DNA of 51,395 nucleotides, from NCBI GenBank assembly GCA_009869945.1, contig WIXG01000477.1, positions 1 to 51,395 on the forward strand, in the 5' to 3' direction. The stretch is from Mesaphorura yosii. Lineage: Eukaryota > Arthropoda > Collembola > Poduromorpha > Tullbergiidae. The notes under the pieces are model-generated. The model searched no databases, was not told the DNA's origin, and was given only the letters and a program-made list of their open reading frames with translations. Below are positions 25,293 through 37,806 of the stretch, piece by piece. The translations under genes were made by a program, and so were the position numbers. Position 1 is the stretch's first letter. Every line of letters starts with the position of its first letter.

Positions 25293-27903
25293 TCGGAAAC
25301 GAAGCAGCTGGCCTGGCTTGGCTTATCAGTAAAGCACAACAGCTCATATAGATGAAAATGGAAACTGGAACTCGGACTCGGCTTTGCCAAGACAAGAAAG
25401 ACTTTGCTTGCTTTTAAATTTACATCTACAAGAAATTTCCCACCTGATCCGCTATTCTTAACTGTTGAATTTGCTATATTATTTATTCCAATCTGTGTCA
25501 GTAATTTAGCTTATCATTTTTCGGTTAAGCAGTACGAAATTTTGCAGTACAATGAGGTTCGAGCTTCTTGATTAATTACTTTTATTGTGAAGAATGCTAT
25601 TATTTTACTGTTTTGAGATTGTTTCACTTTTCCCAGCTAACGCTTTTTGGCCCTTAGGCATTTTAAATTTTAGGAAATATTCGCGGGCTCGTACCTGCAC
25701 CTGAGCACGCAGACATCATTTTAAAGGCTGATTTTTAACTTTTGAACCCTCTTCTTAGGTCAAGAACCATAGAAGTGCAAGTTGATGTAATTATTATTTT
25801 AACTTTTAGACAATTTTAGCGCGTCTTTAACAGGTTTGTCATCAAATTAGTTAAGAATTAAAGCTAAGATTAATTGTTACTTCTCTGCTAAGCTCATTTT
25901 ATTCATATTGCATAATTGTGATAAGGCAATTAAGATCTGTGTTAATTTACCAACCAATTTACCTGAGAAATATCAAGGAAATAAATCTAAGAAAGAAATA
26001 CGAATACGAAATTTAATCAATAAATAGGGCAAATACTCAAAGTGCAAAGCAAAGCAAGCTAATAAAATGAATCGAATCTGGCCTCGCCTCGCCTGGCACT
26101 TCGCACACGCTCGAATGAATGACACGGCACGCACTTTAATTTACGACGCAGTTAAGCCTAAGCTAATGTTTAATGGGATCAAAACCTTTTAAGCCTGGCT
26201 CGGCTGGTGGCATGCGCCCCGGTAATTTGTTTTGACTTGTCTGGTAAGACAAAAGCCAAGATTTGCCATTAATGTCACTGCAGCGGATCGGGTCGGTCGC
26301 TTTTATTTAATAAATACATTTACATTAACAACCTAAACAAGCACGGCTCAGCGGCACGCGGCGGCGAAACCTCGTAAAAGGTCACAATACATCGAAACAA
26401 TAGCGAATGTGAATGGCGAGTCTTTGGCTAGCGTTGGCGATAAAAAATTAAGGCTTACTTGACAATGGCTCCGGTAATTTCGTGTCATTTCACTTTTATC
26501 TTTCCATTAAACTCCGACAGCAGGACGGCGGCATAGAAAACGCATTAATGACTTTGTCACGATCGTAGAACTAGAACCCAATTTCGGCTTGGCAGTGCAC
26601 TGCAGCTGCGCTACAGCCTAGAGCGAGTGTGGGCTTGAATTACTGCAGAGACTCGATAATAACAATAAAAACCCGGCCGAGCCTAGAAAGGAAAACAGGA
26701 GCAAAACAGTAAAAGCAATCTCCAGACAGGCTCTTAGTAAAAGTTTCTGTTGTGTATTACAATTTAATACTTACCTTAATGGTATTTTGTGTTTTTGCTG
26801 CGGTTTTAGGCGGCTCGCCTCTCTCCAGGCACTCATTAACAACAATAAACAGCCACTGCTACTGCTACTGCTGTCTTGTACTGTACTTGTACTTGTAAAT
26901 GGCACTGAAAGTGGAGCCTAAGCGCCGGATTCTTCTGCGGAGGTGTTTGTCGGCTTATTTACTCATCTGTCATCTTCTTATCCTTAATTACAATCTCGTT
27001 TCTCGGCTAGCTCTCGCTAAGAACCGCACGCAGCTTTTCTCGTATCTCCTCACTAATTTGTATCCAGGTAATTAAATTTTAATTGCTGCAGCTGCTCCAG
27101 GCTCAGACACGGCTCTGCAATTAAAATTCGCGCCATCTTGCTGAAAGGAGCCAATGACCGGCCGTACCCTTGCCTAGTCGGCTCGTCGCAGTATCCTTGC
27201 ATTTTGTATCCTGACCCGATTCGCTGATTTTACGGCATCCGGCCAGCCGAGTGTCTTGTCATGTGAACCGTAAATTTCCCCGAAACTCCTAAAATGTAAA
27301 AATAACATAAAAATGGTTACTAGTGTACTAAAAAACTAAAATGCGCATCGTTCATCGTTGATGGCTCATTTTATGCGATCTTTTACAAAAATGATGCAGA
27401 TAAAGATGAAAATGCAATGCGAGATGCTTCAGAGATGTGGGTGCTATAATGCTATTCTTAGATCGAATCTTCTGCTGCTGGTGAACGAATTTGGAATTTC
27501 ACGTTTTACGTGAATCGTGAACTGTTGAACTCCGTCTTCGTCTCTGTCGTCGAATGTTGAATAAAATATCCGTTGCAGATCTGCAGATGTAAACTAAACT
27601 AGGGACGGGCAGGCAGGCGGTGAGCAGTGAGCAGAGACGATAAACATCTTTCTACAGCTCTTCTTGTCATCGTTTTTCAATAAACTCCCTCATTTCATCT
27701 CATTTGGGTCGGATCTCGACTTCTTGACTGAAATTGACTCGATTTCAATGCACACTCAAGAAGGAGTTAAGAAGGAGTTAAAAATACGCCACGCCGAGGC
27801 TGCGATGCGATGAAAGTTCGAAGCAGGAAACGATCACTTTCAATTAATTAATGCACTCACTTTAGATTGGCTTCCACAATTTTTTTTAGTACGAAAAGTC
27901 GAG
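25293..27903. other. Intergenic region between convergent cyclase and kinase genes
   Basis: About 2.6 kb, AT-rich, with no open frame of note. It may include longer alternative 3' UTR of the cyclase. CTACTG and TACTTG word clusters occur around 26860-26900. Confidence 0.65.
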
Positions 27904-27909
27904 TTTATT
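27904..27909 (-). terminator. Poly(A) signal AATAAA of the kinase gene
   Basis: TTTATT on the plus strand reads AATAAA on the minus strand, about 145 nt beyond the kinase stop codon. Confidence 0.5.
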
Positions 27910-28051
27910 TCAACATTTCAACTATAGCGAGAATACTCAGAATACTGCAACAAAGCAATAAAGCAACAAATAAGTAAGATTTAGGCACTTATGGTTTAGA
28001 CACTTGAGAAATATTTACGAGTTACGGCAGAGTTCGAATTCGATTCGAGAT

Positions 28052-29356
28052 TCAGGGTTCATGGAGCACCGGATCTGGATAGAAAAGCTTCATCTTCTTG
28101 CCCAGGTACGTCTCGGCGAAAGGCACGGGCATGCCTGGTCTCGGCTTTGGTGGTGGCACGTACTTTTCGATGCGGTCGGTGTAGTCTTGAGTCCTGGTGT
28201 AAATATCACCCAGCTCCGTCGGTTTCGGGATGTACGACCTGCAGAAGTAATCCAGAGTCCGTATTTTGTGAGCGGCAGGGCGTTCTTTCGGGTTCATTGA
28301 AAGACAGCTCCTGATCAACCCCTTGAGCTCTGAATCGATGACCTTGTTGGTGTTGGTGTTGGCAGGAAGTTCGTATTCGCCAGCGGAGACCCGGCGGATG
28401 ATTTCAGAGTGCGAACGTGCCAAGAACGGAGGCCGGCCGTACACGAGCGAGTAAAGGAAGCAGCCGAGCCCCCACACGTCAGCGGACGGGCCGTGGTAGG
28501 GCTTCTTGTCTCCCTGCAGCGTCTCCGGCGCGACGTAGTTCGGAGAGCCGACCCGCCCCTGAACCATTCCGTTCTCCGAAAACATGCACGAGGCTCCAAA
28601 ATCGCACAGCTTGACCTGCAGCGGGCTGCCCAGCGTGCGTCCGTGCAGGAGAACGTTGCCAGGCTTGATATCGCGATGATGCAGCCCGATGTCATGAATG
28701 TATGTGACGGCGTTGATGATTGGTTTGGCAAGAAAGCGGATTTCTGGATCGATCAGCGTGTCCTTTCTCGCAGAGAGCAGTTGCTGAACACTTCCAAGGT
28801 CGCAGTACTCCATCAGGAAGAAGGAATGCGTTGAAGTGACGAAGTAATTGAAGAATTTGATGATATTCTGATGGTCGAGCATGAGTAACGGCGCCAGCTC
28901 CTGCACCAAACTCCAATTTGAGTGGTGTAAGCCTGAGCCCGAGCCCAGCGAGTCGGCGGCGGCCACCGCTTGCATTTTGCAGGCTTTCAGGCGTTGCCCC
29001 TCCCCGTCGCCACCGTCATTGGTGTCCTGCACCAGAAATACTTTTCCAAATGCACCGCTCCCAAGGCATGAGACTACGCGATACGTGTTGTTGGTGATGG
29101 GGTCGATGATTTCTTGGGGTAAAAGCTCTGGCGGGCGACGTGGCGGACGTTTCCGAAGTGGTGGAGGCGGTGGTGGTCGGAGAAACGTTGAAGTTGAATC
29201 TTCTCCGATTGCATTAGCATTAGCATTCGCTCCGCAAGGAAGAAGAGCTTGGTTCCTGATCACATTCCGATTGGGATCCGGCTCCACTTCCACTTCATTC
29301 TTCCGACTGTGACTGGGATTGGGGCTGAGACATCGACGTTTTTGACAATTTGGCAT
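28052..29356 (-). CDS. Single-exon Ser/Thr kinase, Polo-like catalytic domain without polo boxes
   Basis: 434 aa with no intron. Residues 1-90 are a low-complexity tail with an Asn-Ala repeat and runs of Pro and Arg. The kinase domain spans about 92-370: Gly-rich loop LGSGAFGKVF (98-107), ATP-anchoring Lys127, helix-C Glu153, HRDIKPGN with catalytic Asp229, DFG at 252-254, SPNYVAPE ending at 278 and DVWGLGCFLYSL. PNYVAPE, GLGCFLYSL, GRPPF and YIPKP after the domain resemble PLK kinases. The last 60 residues are Pro/Lys-rich with no polo box, so the usual targeting module is missing. The residue aligned with the activating Thr of PLK1 (T210) is Gly267, which suggests activity without T-loop phosphorylation or another phosphosite. 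Catalytic residues are intact, so it should be active. Intronless structure in an intron-rich neighbourhood suggests a retrocopy that kept its frame. Assignment to the PLK branch, rather than another PLK/Aurora-like kinase, is my reading of motifs. Confidence 0.85.
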   Translation of the reverse strand: MPNCQKRRCLSPNPSHSRKNEVEVEPDPNRNVIRNQALLPCGANANANAIGEDSTSTFLRPPPPPPLRKRPPRRPPELLPQEIIDPITNNTYRVVSCLGSGAFGKVFLVQDTNDGGDGEGQRLKACKMQAVAAADSLGSGSGLHHSNWSLVQELAPLLMLDHQNIIKFFNYFVTSTHSFFLMEYCDLGSVQQLLSARKDTLIDPEIRFLAKPIINAVTYIHDIGLHHRDIKPGNVLLHGRTLGSPLQVKLCDFGASCMFSENGMVQGRVGSPNYVAPETLQGDKKPYHGPSADVWGLGCFLYSLVYGRPPFLARSHSEIIRRVSAGEYELPANTNTNKVIDSELKGLIRSCLSMNPKERPAAHKIRTLDYFCRSYIPKPTELGDIYTRTQDYTDRIEKYVPPPKPRPGMPVPFAETYLGKKMKLFYPDPVLHEP

Positions 29357-32300
29357 GCTGATATTCAGTTGACAGCACTCTAAGAAAAAGCCAAAGGCAA
29401 AGCCTTGATTAGATTTATGTTGACAACTATTTCGTATTTCGTGGTGTGGTGTGAGTCACAGTCGCGATAAAAAATGAGTCAGTCACTCAGCCGTGCGTGC
29501 GGTTGACATACTTGGAATTCGTTAAATACCAGCTTGTCAGCCAGCAGTAATGATCTCGATCACGCGGTGAGACGGTGTGTATACCAAGCCAAGTAATAGA
29601 AGCTAAGTTCGGAGTCAAAGTCGATGTTTTGGTTACAAGATCAGATCCGGGAGCCAGAAGAGGGAGGGATTCCTGCACAGAGAACGAGAAAGCGAATTTT
29701 GAGTTAGATTAGAATTCAGGATTCAGCACTGCACTGCTTTGAAACGGATGCGATGCGGATCTTCAATTTCATGGATAAACTCACCATGCCACCATGCCTA
29801 CCGCCTTGGCACGGATGGCGCCTTGTTGTTTTTGTCCACTCCGTCTGGTCTTAATTAATCTGCCTTCGCCTTAATCAAATCACAAGCACATGATGCTTGC
29901 TTAACCTGAACCTGAATCCTAATGCTACTGCTGGAGGAGTGGTGGCGGTGAATAATAACAAATAACAATAACAACTGGTGGACTGCCAATTCTAAAACTC
30001 GTCCCCTTTAGAATTTCGCAGTTACTTCCTACTTGCGTGGTAATTGGTTGACAAATTAATTAAAAACTCAGTTGGAGTCGGATTCTGGTGTTTTGGTAGC
30101 TGCGGAAGGAAAATTCGCAGACGAGCGAGAAGCGGAAAAAAAGAGCTCAAGGATCCGCATCCGCTGCTGCGTTCTTGCTATGTCGTGTCGTATCGTCTTT
30201 GTTTACAGATTTTGCAGATTTTTCGCCACTCCTTTCATGTTAATGGCCGTTTTTATGATGATATACTGTGGCCATAAGCATAAATACAGATTTTGGCTAC
30301 CCACAGCGCAGAATTAATCTAAAGTTATGCAAAAGTTTACTTTGCTTTACAACACAATGAGGCGGCGGCTCGGAGGAGGCTTTGCAAGGTAACTTAACTC
30401 GAAAGTGAAGAGAGTTTTGCTGTTTTGTAACTGGAAAGTGGATTAACTACGACTTTTGCCTGAATGAAGAAGATTCAAATCCAGTTGCAGAGTCTTTATG
30501 TTTCTGGAGACTCTAAAATCTCTCTAGCACGACAGCTTTTGAATTTCCCTTTGCAAAAGTGAATGAAAGAGGTGTTTATGTGAATATTCACCCAAATCCA
30601 GGCTCCAGAAACTCCAGATACTCCAGAGCATCCGGTAACAGCAACAGCTGGCCTTCATTTTTGGCACGGGACGGGACTGCTGGACAAGTCCAACTATGAT
30701 TTTGGCAGACAGCCGCAGCGGCGGCTGAGTCAACAAATTGGCAATGGGAAGGTAAAAGTTTCAGGACAGCAGCAACAGCAGCAGGGGAGGAGGGAGCAAC
30801 TTTGTGGCGGTGAAAGTTTGTACCACATCAGGATTCTAGGATCCAGCAGGAGCATGAATTTAAATAACAAGTTACAAGTTAGTTTGCGGCTGCCTGCCAG
30901 CTAACTTGTTGAAAAAGTTTCGTTCAGTGTTCAGTGAATCCAGTCTGAGTCTTGTCTCGTCTCGGTTAATTTGAATATTTGTATTATTATCTGCTCTCCA
31001 GGCCCATCTTTTCCTTTTCCTTCTCCATGACGATGCGTGCAAAAAGAAAATGCAAACGGCCGACGGAATTTTTGCTGGAAGTCTAAAAAACAATTACCGA
31101 CTGCAAAATGACAAGACAGGCGAAATGAACTGCGAAATGAAACACGGAATTGGTGTCAAACGCAGACGCTGGACTGGCCGGACTGGCCGGACTTGAGTGA
31201 CATCTTCAAAAACAGGGCAGACAAGCAAGCAAATACGCATCACAAGCTCGCTGGTCAAAGCAGGCTGGCGGCTGGAGCATCGCAATTTTGAATTAGTAAT
31301 GAGCCTTCCAGTTCCAGTTGAACATTTGCTGATTTGCCTGGCATGATCCACCGCGAGACAATATAAGACCACACGACCAAAAATGAGTTATTCGAGTTCG
31401 AGTTCCACATTTCATTAGTTACAAAGGATTGTCATCGCCTTCACCAGGAATTGTCATTCGTCACGGCACAGAACTCAATGACAGTTAATCAATCAGCGAG
31501 TGTGCTCAAACCTTTTCCACTTTTCCAATTGGGAATCTACTCGAAAAGAGAATGAAATTCTTCCGAGTTCGCAGCGTACTCGTTGCTCGTTGCTGCTTAA
31601 TTGCCTGGCTTGTAATTCGCAAATTCTTTTACATGCCCGTGCATTCGTTGTCAATTCACTTTCGCTGCATTTATGCAGGGTATTCGCAATTCGTATTTCA
31701 AAGCAGTATAGTAAAGCTCCCCTGCTCGTCTTCTTCTCGTCTCCAGCCGCAGTAACACTAAAATTGAATGGGTGGCTTTTTCTTTCTCTTTCTGGTTTGG
31801 CTCTCCCTCTCATAGATTAGATGAGCCTTTACTTAAGCTCGTGCTTTTGCGTCGTGCTGTACAGTGCAAGACTTAATTCACTTAACACTTTCGCAAGTAC
31901 CCTGTGTCTTGTATCCTGTTCTCGTCCTGTTCCATTGTAGTGCATATTGCTTTTGTGTGTGGGCTTTGTCTTGTATTTTGTAAATTTGCCGTCCGCGTCT
32001 GCCGTGATGAACTTTCACACTTCACGCTCGCTCGCTCACGGCCTACGGCTCTTTTCGTGTTTCGTTCTTGGCTGGCTTGGCTGGCTTGGCTCATATTTCC
32101 CTCTTCCCATTCAATTACGGGTCTTGTTTCGCTGTGGCCGAACATCATTTCAGGTGGTGAGCCCGTCCTGGTGCAGAATTTCCAGGACAATTGGATTACT
32201 GATTAGGCGCTTGATCCCCGAGGTTGAAAGTCGCATCGCAGAAAAGAAGACGAAGATTTTCATGTTCACCGTTCACATCAAAACTTTCACTTCACTTGAG

Positions 32301-35300
32301 AAAACTTGTCGCCTCCGCGTGCTTTCTCCTATACCTCTCCTTTATACGAAGGGCATGAATACAATGGGGATTATTATCTTTGCAGACGACACAAGAAAGA
32401 CGTGAGCAGTCAGAGTCAGGCAGAGTAGAATCGATCCCGGCATCATCTCATCTCCTGCCTCCTGCCACGATGAAGAGAATGTGATAATAAGCTTATAATT
32501 GCTTCTCCGACTTTCACGACGCTTTCTCCATTGACTTTTTCGTAATAGCAGCATTATTATTAACACTCTCCCAGGCTCAGACTCAATCTCATCGTGCAGG
32601 AGAAATTCATGGATTCGTCTCAGAAATGAAGAAATGAAATGCAAAAATGCAGTCGTCAACGTCAGCGTTCGTAAGTGCAAAGTTCTGAGACTGCGATTTC
32701 TTATTAAATTCCCACAAGTTTGCCGTAAATGGGCTTTAAAGTACGAGTTACAAAGAAACAAGCAAAGTTTTACATTTTCAGTCCCATTACGAATGGAAAT
32801 GTGAAAAACGTACGTGCGCGTTGACGGTCAGGGCGAAAAGTATTACAAAACTTTCACCATACGGGTTCAGTGCCAGCGTTTTAATGTTATAGTGTGACTG
32901 TGGCTGGCTAATGTAGCGGTACACAACAAGATTGAGTGGTTTAAATTGTATGTCACATTACTTGTTCACGTTCAGATAAGGAACGCAGCAAGAAAGGCAG
33001 GCTGGAGCTGGAAAACAGAAACACGCACACGAATGCACGCTCGAGCAATTTACGAATGCTGAATTGAGATTTCGAACGAATGAATGAATGGATGAAAAAC
33101 ACCACGGCACGGGCACGGGCACAAAAGAAATTCTGAAACGCAGCAGATTCAGCCTCGGAATCTTTAATCTCCTTCGAGTTTCGTATTTCATAAGCAATTT
33201 CGTAATTTCGCATTCTTATTTCGTATTCGTACGGAAAACGAGATGATGACAAGAAGTCAAGGCGAAAGGCAGCCAGGCAGGCAAGCAGGAGAAAGCGGAA
33301 GCAAAAATGTAAAGGCGGCCCGAGCCTCAAACGGAATCTTAAAATTTTAATTACAGCCTTCGCATTCGTCCGCCGGGCCACGCCGCGAGCCTCGAGTTCC
33401 TTCGACTTAATTTTAGCTTAGACGTACATACGACATGGGCTTAATTACGTAAATAACTTAACACTAACTCTGCTCGTGCTCGTGCTTGAAGTCTCCGTGG
33501 GAGTTCTGGGCCGGCCGTCCGGGCGAAGGCGTCCGTTGAGAGAGATTCGCTCGTTGATTCAGTTTCCCATGAATTCAGTCCTTTTCACTTTACTGGCGAG
33601 GCTTTTACGCTTCTGTCTTTTGCAGGTAAATTGTCTTTTGATCAGTCATCGGCAGCAAAGCGGAAAAAGACAAATTCACGGGAAACATGCGAAATCTCGC
33701 GTTTTGGCGAATTCCTTTGCAGTTCACGGCCGAGTCAGCTCCTTTTCAAATTCTAGTTGTCGTTCACGTCTACGCCGGAGCCGTCGTCGAGCCTTCTTCG
33801 TCCTACATACAAGCAAAGTACGAAATCTCACTCAAATTGCAATCACTTTCGCACTCGCGTTCATGTTCTTGTCGAGTGTCGGGACTTGAATTGAATTGAA
33901 GTTTAAGCCATGCCAAATTCCATTTCATTTCGCTTCCAAGCCCGCCTGTGCTCGTGTTCGCGCTCGGTATCGTCATAATATGATATTACGTATATCTGTC
34001 GTCGAGAGTGAAAATCTCTGGGGAATTCGACCGACCTGGCTGGCTGGCCTGAAAACTGAGCGGAAGTGAGTAAAAGTTGAAGCGGAGGCAGAGGCAGAGT
34101 AAAGTAAAGTAAAAGAGCAGATCCGCCATCCGCTCGCGATCTGTTTGCCTCATCTCAATTTAAACGGGACGAAACGAAAATGGAAAAACCTGGCGTGCCT
34201 GGCGGAGTTTTATTTTTCCGACTGCAAACTGCGACTGACGTGAACACCATCGCAGGCTTGGAAATTTGGAAATGGATTCTACCCGCTTATCGAAAGATTC
34301 TCCTCAACGTCCATTAATTTACCTGTCAACATCCATCGAGCAGTCTAGCAGGTCCGGCCGGCCAGAAATTGGACGATTTCTGTGTGCGGGAATCCGACCG
34401 TGGGCAGTCGTAATCGGATTTGGAGCACTTGCACATTTTCACCTATCGCAAGCCAGAAATTCGGATTTCTAGCCTTCGATTTTGATGCGGGGTGGAATTT
34501 CACGCTTAATTAGAGTTCTGAGCTAATTACAATAGCGCAGGCTAAATAAGTAGTCGAATTTTGGGCTTATTCACGGCCTGAGTACCAACAAGTAAGCACA
34601 GAGTAGCAAGAATTCAAGAAACGCGTGGACTCGTGGATGGATATGCTTCGTATACGACGTTCTAACGCAAACTGCACAAATTCTGAGTCAGCTCTTCCTT
34701 TTTCCGTGGAACCAGCCAACAAGCAGCAAATTCAAAGCCAAAATCCCTGTACCACGCACTCACAGAACAGGAAAGACGATTTGCCATGCTAGCAGAGCGA
34801 CGGTGGCTTCGCAGGACGGAATTCACCAATTTTCATGCCCAAAGTCAACCGGCATGCAATGCAATCGACGCTCTCGACTCGATGTGCCATGCACAAAATA
34901 ACAAATAGTCAAATAGCAAATGGCATTCAAGAGCCTGAGCTCGAATCTCAATTTTACTTTACTTTACATTTTACATGCGATGCGGCGATAGCAATACGAG
35001 AATGATATGATATGTACGAGTAAAGTAAAAGTCAAGAGGCACTACAAACTTTTGCATTTTGCTTTACCTGCCTGTATGGAATGAATTTAGGTACTTTATC
35101 GCTTCTCGTCGGTCACAGATGAAATGAATGGAAATTTACACCGTGAATTTTGTCAACGACTTTCGCATTCGCATTACCATTCGCGAAATGGTAGAATCAA
35201 AAACTGGAAAAAGGTAGAAATATTTACTCCACCGCTCCGCGACGCTGTGTGTCGTAAAGTAAACCCAATTACAGCTATAAAGCGTAAATGGTTCCAACTT

Positions 35301-36304
35301 GATTTTATCGGGCAGATGTCAATATTCGCGTACGTACGACCATTTGCATAAATATTGTGTAAATTCGGGTATCGCATCGATTTCGAGTTTTTGAGTGTAT
35401 TCGATCCTGCTGGAGTTCGTTTCGATTTCAAGTCCATCCAAACTCCAATCTCCAAAACAAACCAATTTCCTGTGCTGGCGGCTCAATTTCCTTGTAGTAT
35501 TTGGCTATTTCCAGGTACACACATCTTTCAGGCAGCTAGCATAAAATATGCATCAAATACGACATGGGCATGAACGAGACAACGACAAAGAGCAGGAGAG
35601 CGACCGACAAATGTCAGGAATGTCCGGTCGAATTAACGTCGACCATAATTTGGCTTTGGTTGGCCACGTCGCATCGCCCAAAAAACAGCAGCAGCGAAGC
35701 GACATGCGACAGACTACAATTTGGCCCACAATTAAATTAACATGCAAGAATACGTGAATGAATACACAAATGAATACGTGTGCTTGTAAAACACGGCTTG
35801 GCTTGTCAGGTTGGGAGATCACGAAAGGTGTGAGGTTGGAGGTGATGAGCCGTGCTTCCGACATTCCAACATCGCGTTGGCCCGTGATTGAGTCATCCTT
35901 CCCTGCCGGCGCCTGCAATGCGACGGAACTTACTTTAATGGCATGGAAGACTACAATAACAGTTTTTGGTCATCCAACGGAAACAAACTAATAATAAAGA
36001 AGTTGGTTCCCGATTTATTCGATTCGACTTTCCACTTTTCGGAAGTAATGAAAGCACTTCACGTTGCGTTTCTTATCTACACAATCGCTGATATTTATAC
36101 TTGCTCATTTCTTCTCATCCCAGCATTTATTCACTTAAAATTCACCACGAATAGATTAAGTGTAAAAGCTTGTAAATTGAATTTTTTGAAATGGCCTCTT
36201 TAGATTTTGGTTTCCAAGAAAAATCCTGAGTCAGCGACATTTCCAAGAAGGAGCAGCGCCCAGGAGCAGCAGCCTTGGAAGTTCCTGTTCCTGAACACAC
36301 CGAA
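29357..36304. other. Intergenic region of about 6.9 kb
   Basis: No gene supported. The longest open frames (for example 142 codons on the minus strand at 32953-33381) are compositionally biased and show no domain. A TATTTATA box near 36093 lies about 210 bp before the first receptor-like gene and may be its promoter. Confidence 0.6.
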
Positions 36305-37587
36305 ATGCTCTCCCGAGGAACTTGGCAGGTCCGGGCTGCCCTTTACGCCCTGACCTCGATCCTGTTCCTGCAACCCCTGCAATACAACCCGGCGAAGCGA
36401 GCTGTGGAGAAGGCCCCCGCCTGGGCTCAGACGATTCACTACACGTTGGTGCTGACAAGCCTCAGCACTCAGATTTACTACATGTCCTTGATCGCGTACA
36501 ACGCTGCGACGCGCGACGTCGAAGTAACCGTGCTGATTGGGGCGCTGGTGCTCCTCGTCCCACAAATCCAATGTACTGCGGCTCATATCACTTTGTTCCT
36601 GCAAAAAGATCTGATTGTAATGTTGGAAACGAGCAGTCTACGATTCAATCGGGATATGAGTAAGGAATGTCTAATATCAAATTTCCCTCCTGCGCACTCC
36701 GCATAAATTAATACTCGTCCCTTTAGTGAAACAATACAAAATCCCGCGAAAAACTCCGGACGGAATGGAGAAAGCGACCATCCTCACAGCCTTCGGAGGC
36801 GTCGCTTTCTGTGCCGTGAGCCCCATCCTCGCGCTGATTGGGCTGTACATGGACGAATTTGCTGAAATCCTGCACGGAGTCCGATCGGAGACTTCGCTCG
36901 AGCACAACGTTCTTGTCGCGTCGTGGTTCACGCTTGCCATCACCTTGGACGCGGTCCAGTTTTTCGTATTTCTAGGAGCTCTCGTGCACCTGAACGGCCA
37001 CCGGCTTTGGCTCGAGCGGATGAAGTAAGTGTCGTGCTAAATTAGGCCCAGAAGGCTTAGACAAATTGTATAGAGTGGAAGCTTCTAGGAGGAAATATTT
37101 CTCCATTTTTTGCAGAGAGGGGGCGACCACGACAAAATCGACTTCAAAGCGACTCGTGTACGAGTATCACGTGATTCAGCTGCTGTGCTACATCGCGTTG
37201 GGACTGGAGCGCTTCTCCCAATTTATTATTGTGAGTTTTCTCCTGCTACTGATTGCCTCCATCTACACGGCCATCAAACTCCGGGCTACCTTCGGCCTCT
37301 GGGTCTGGATTCTGGCTATGCTCATCCCGGTTGTCATTTCAATTGGATTCGATTACTTCACTCGCTTCTGTGTGAAAGTCACTCAGACGTCGACCCGCAT
37401 TCCACAGCTGCTCATGTGTAATCAGAGGTTTAAACAGAGGCGCCGCGCGAAATATAGATTCAAGGCGCTACGCCCAATCGAATTCGTGCTCTGGCCCTGC
37501 ACAATCCGACAAGATACGCTACTGATTATCATGAACGCGTTCGTTGTCCAGTGCGTCGTCCAGCTGCTTTTAGTTTCGAGGGGCTGA
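36305..37587 (+). CDS. Orphan multi-pass membrane protein A (candidate chemoreceptor-like)
   Basis: Three exons, 36305-36659, 36727-37024 and 37116-37587, with GT-AG borders and matching phases, give 374 aa. Start ATG 36305 is chosen because the tandem copy starts at the same place (MLSRGTWQVR versus MLSKKTWRVR). Seven or eight hydrophobic segments are visible, for example IHYTLVLTSLSTQIYYMSLI, VTVLIGALVLLVPQIQ, ILTAFGGVAFCAVSPILALI, FIIVSFLLLLIASIY, WVWILAMLIPVVISIGF and LLIIMNAFVVQCVVQLLLV. The end has the order ALRPIEF, a short loop, then a last helix, which recalls insect gustatory receptor-like proteins and, from memory, an expanded springtail family. The usual gustatory motif TY-x5-QF is not evident. 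No signal peptide. The function is therefore a guess: a small-molecule receptor or channel in sensory cells. It sits 219 bp before its paralogue, with no AATAAA between. Confidence 0.8.
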
Positions 37588-37806
37588 GTAATCAGCATTA
37601 GAAATCAATTTAGCAGACAAGAAATTTCAATTTCCAGATCCAATGAAACGTATCCAGGCACTTTAATGTTAAAAGCCTTATATACTTTAATTTACAATGT
37701 TCACCTCTGAAAGGCAATGAAGCTTGTTTACTTCTGCAAAGGAAAATATTATTCATTTGCGTGACTGTGTTATTCGCAATTTGCGGAACGTGCTTGCAGT
37801 CGGAAA

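Noticed and set aside
29600..29640. 5S rRNA-like words (GAAGCTAAG with nearby GATCTCG)
   Set aside because: The words are in the wrong order and spacing for a 5S gene and no complementary helices form.
32953..33381. 142-codon minus-strand open frame in the spacer
   Set aside because: Biased composition (Phe, Arg, Ser), no domain and no splice partners; it lies in word-repetitive DNA.
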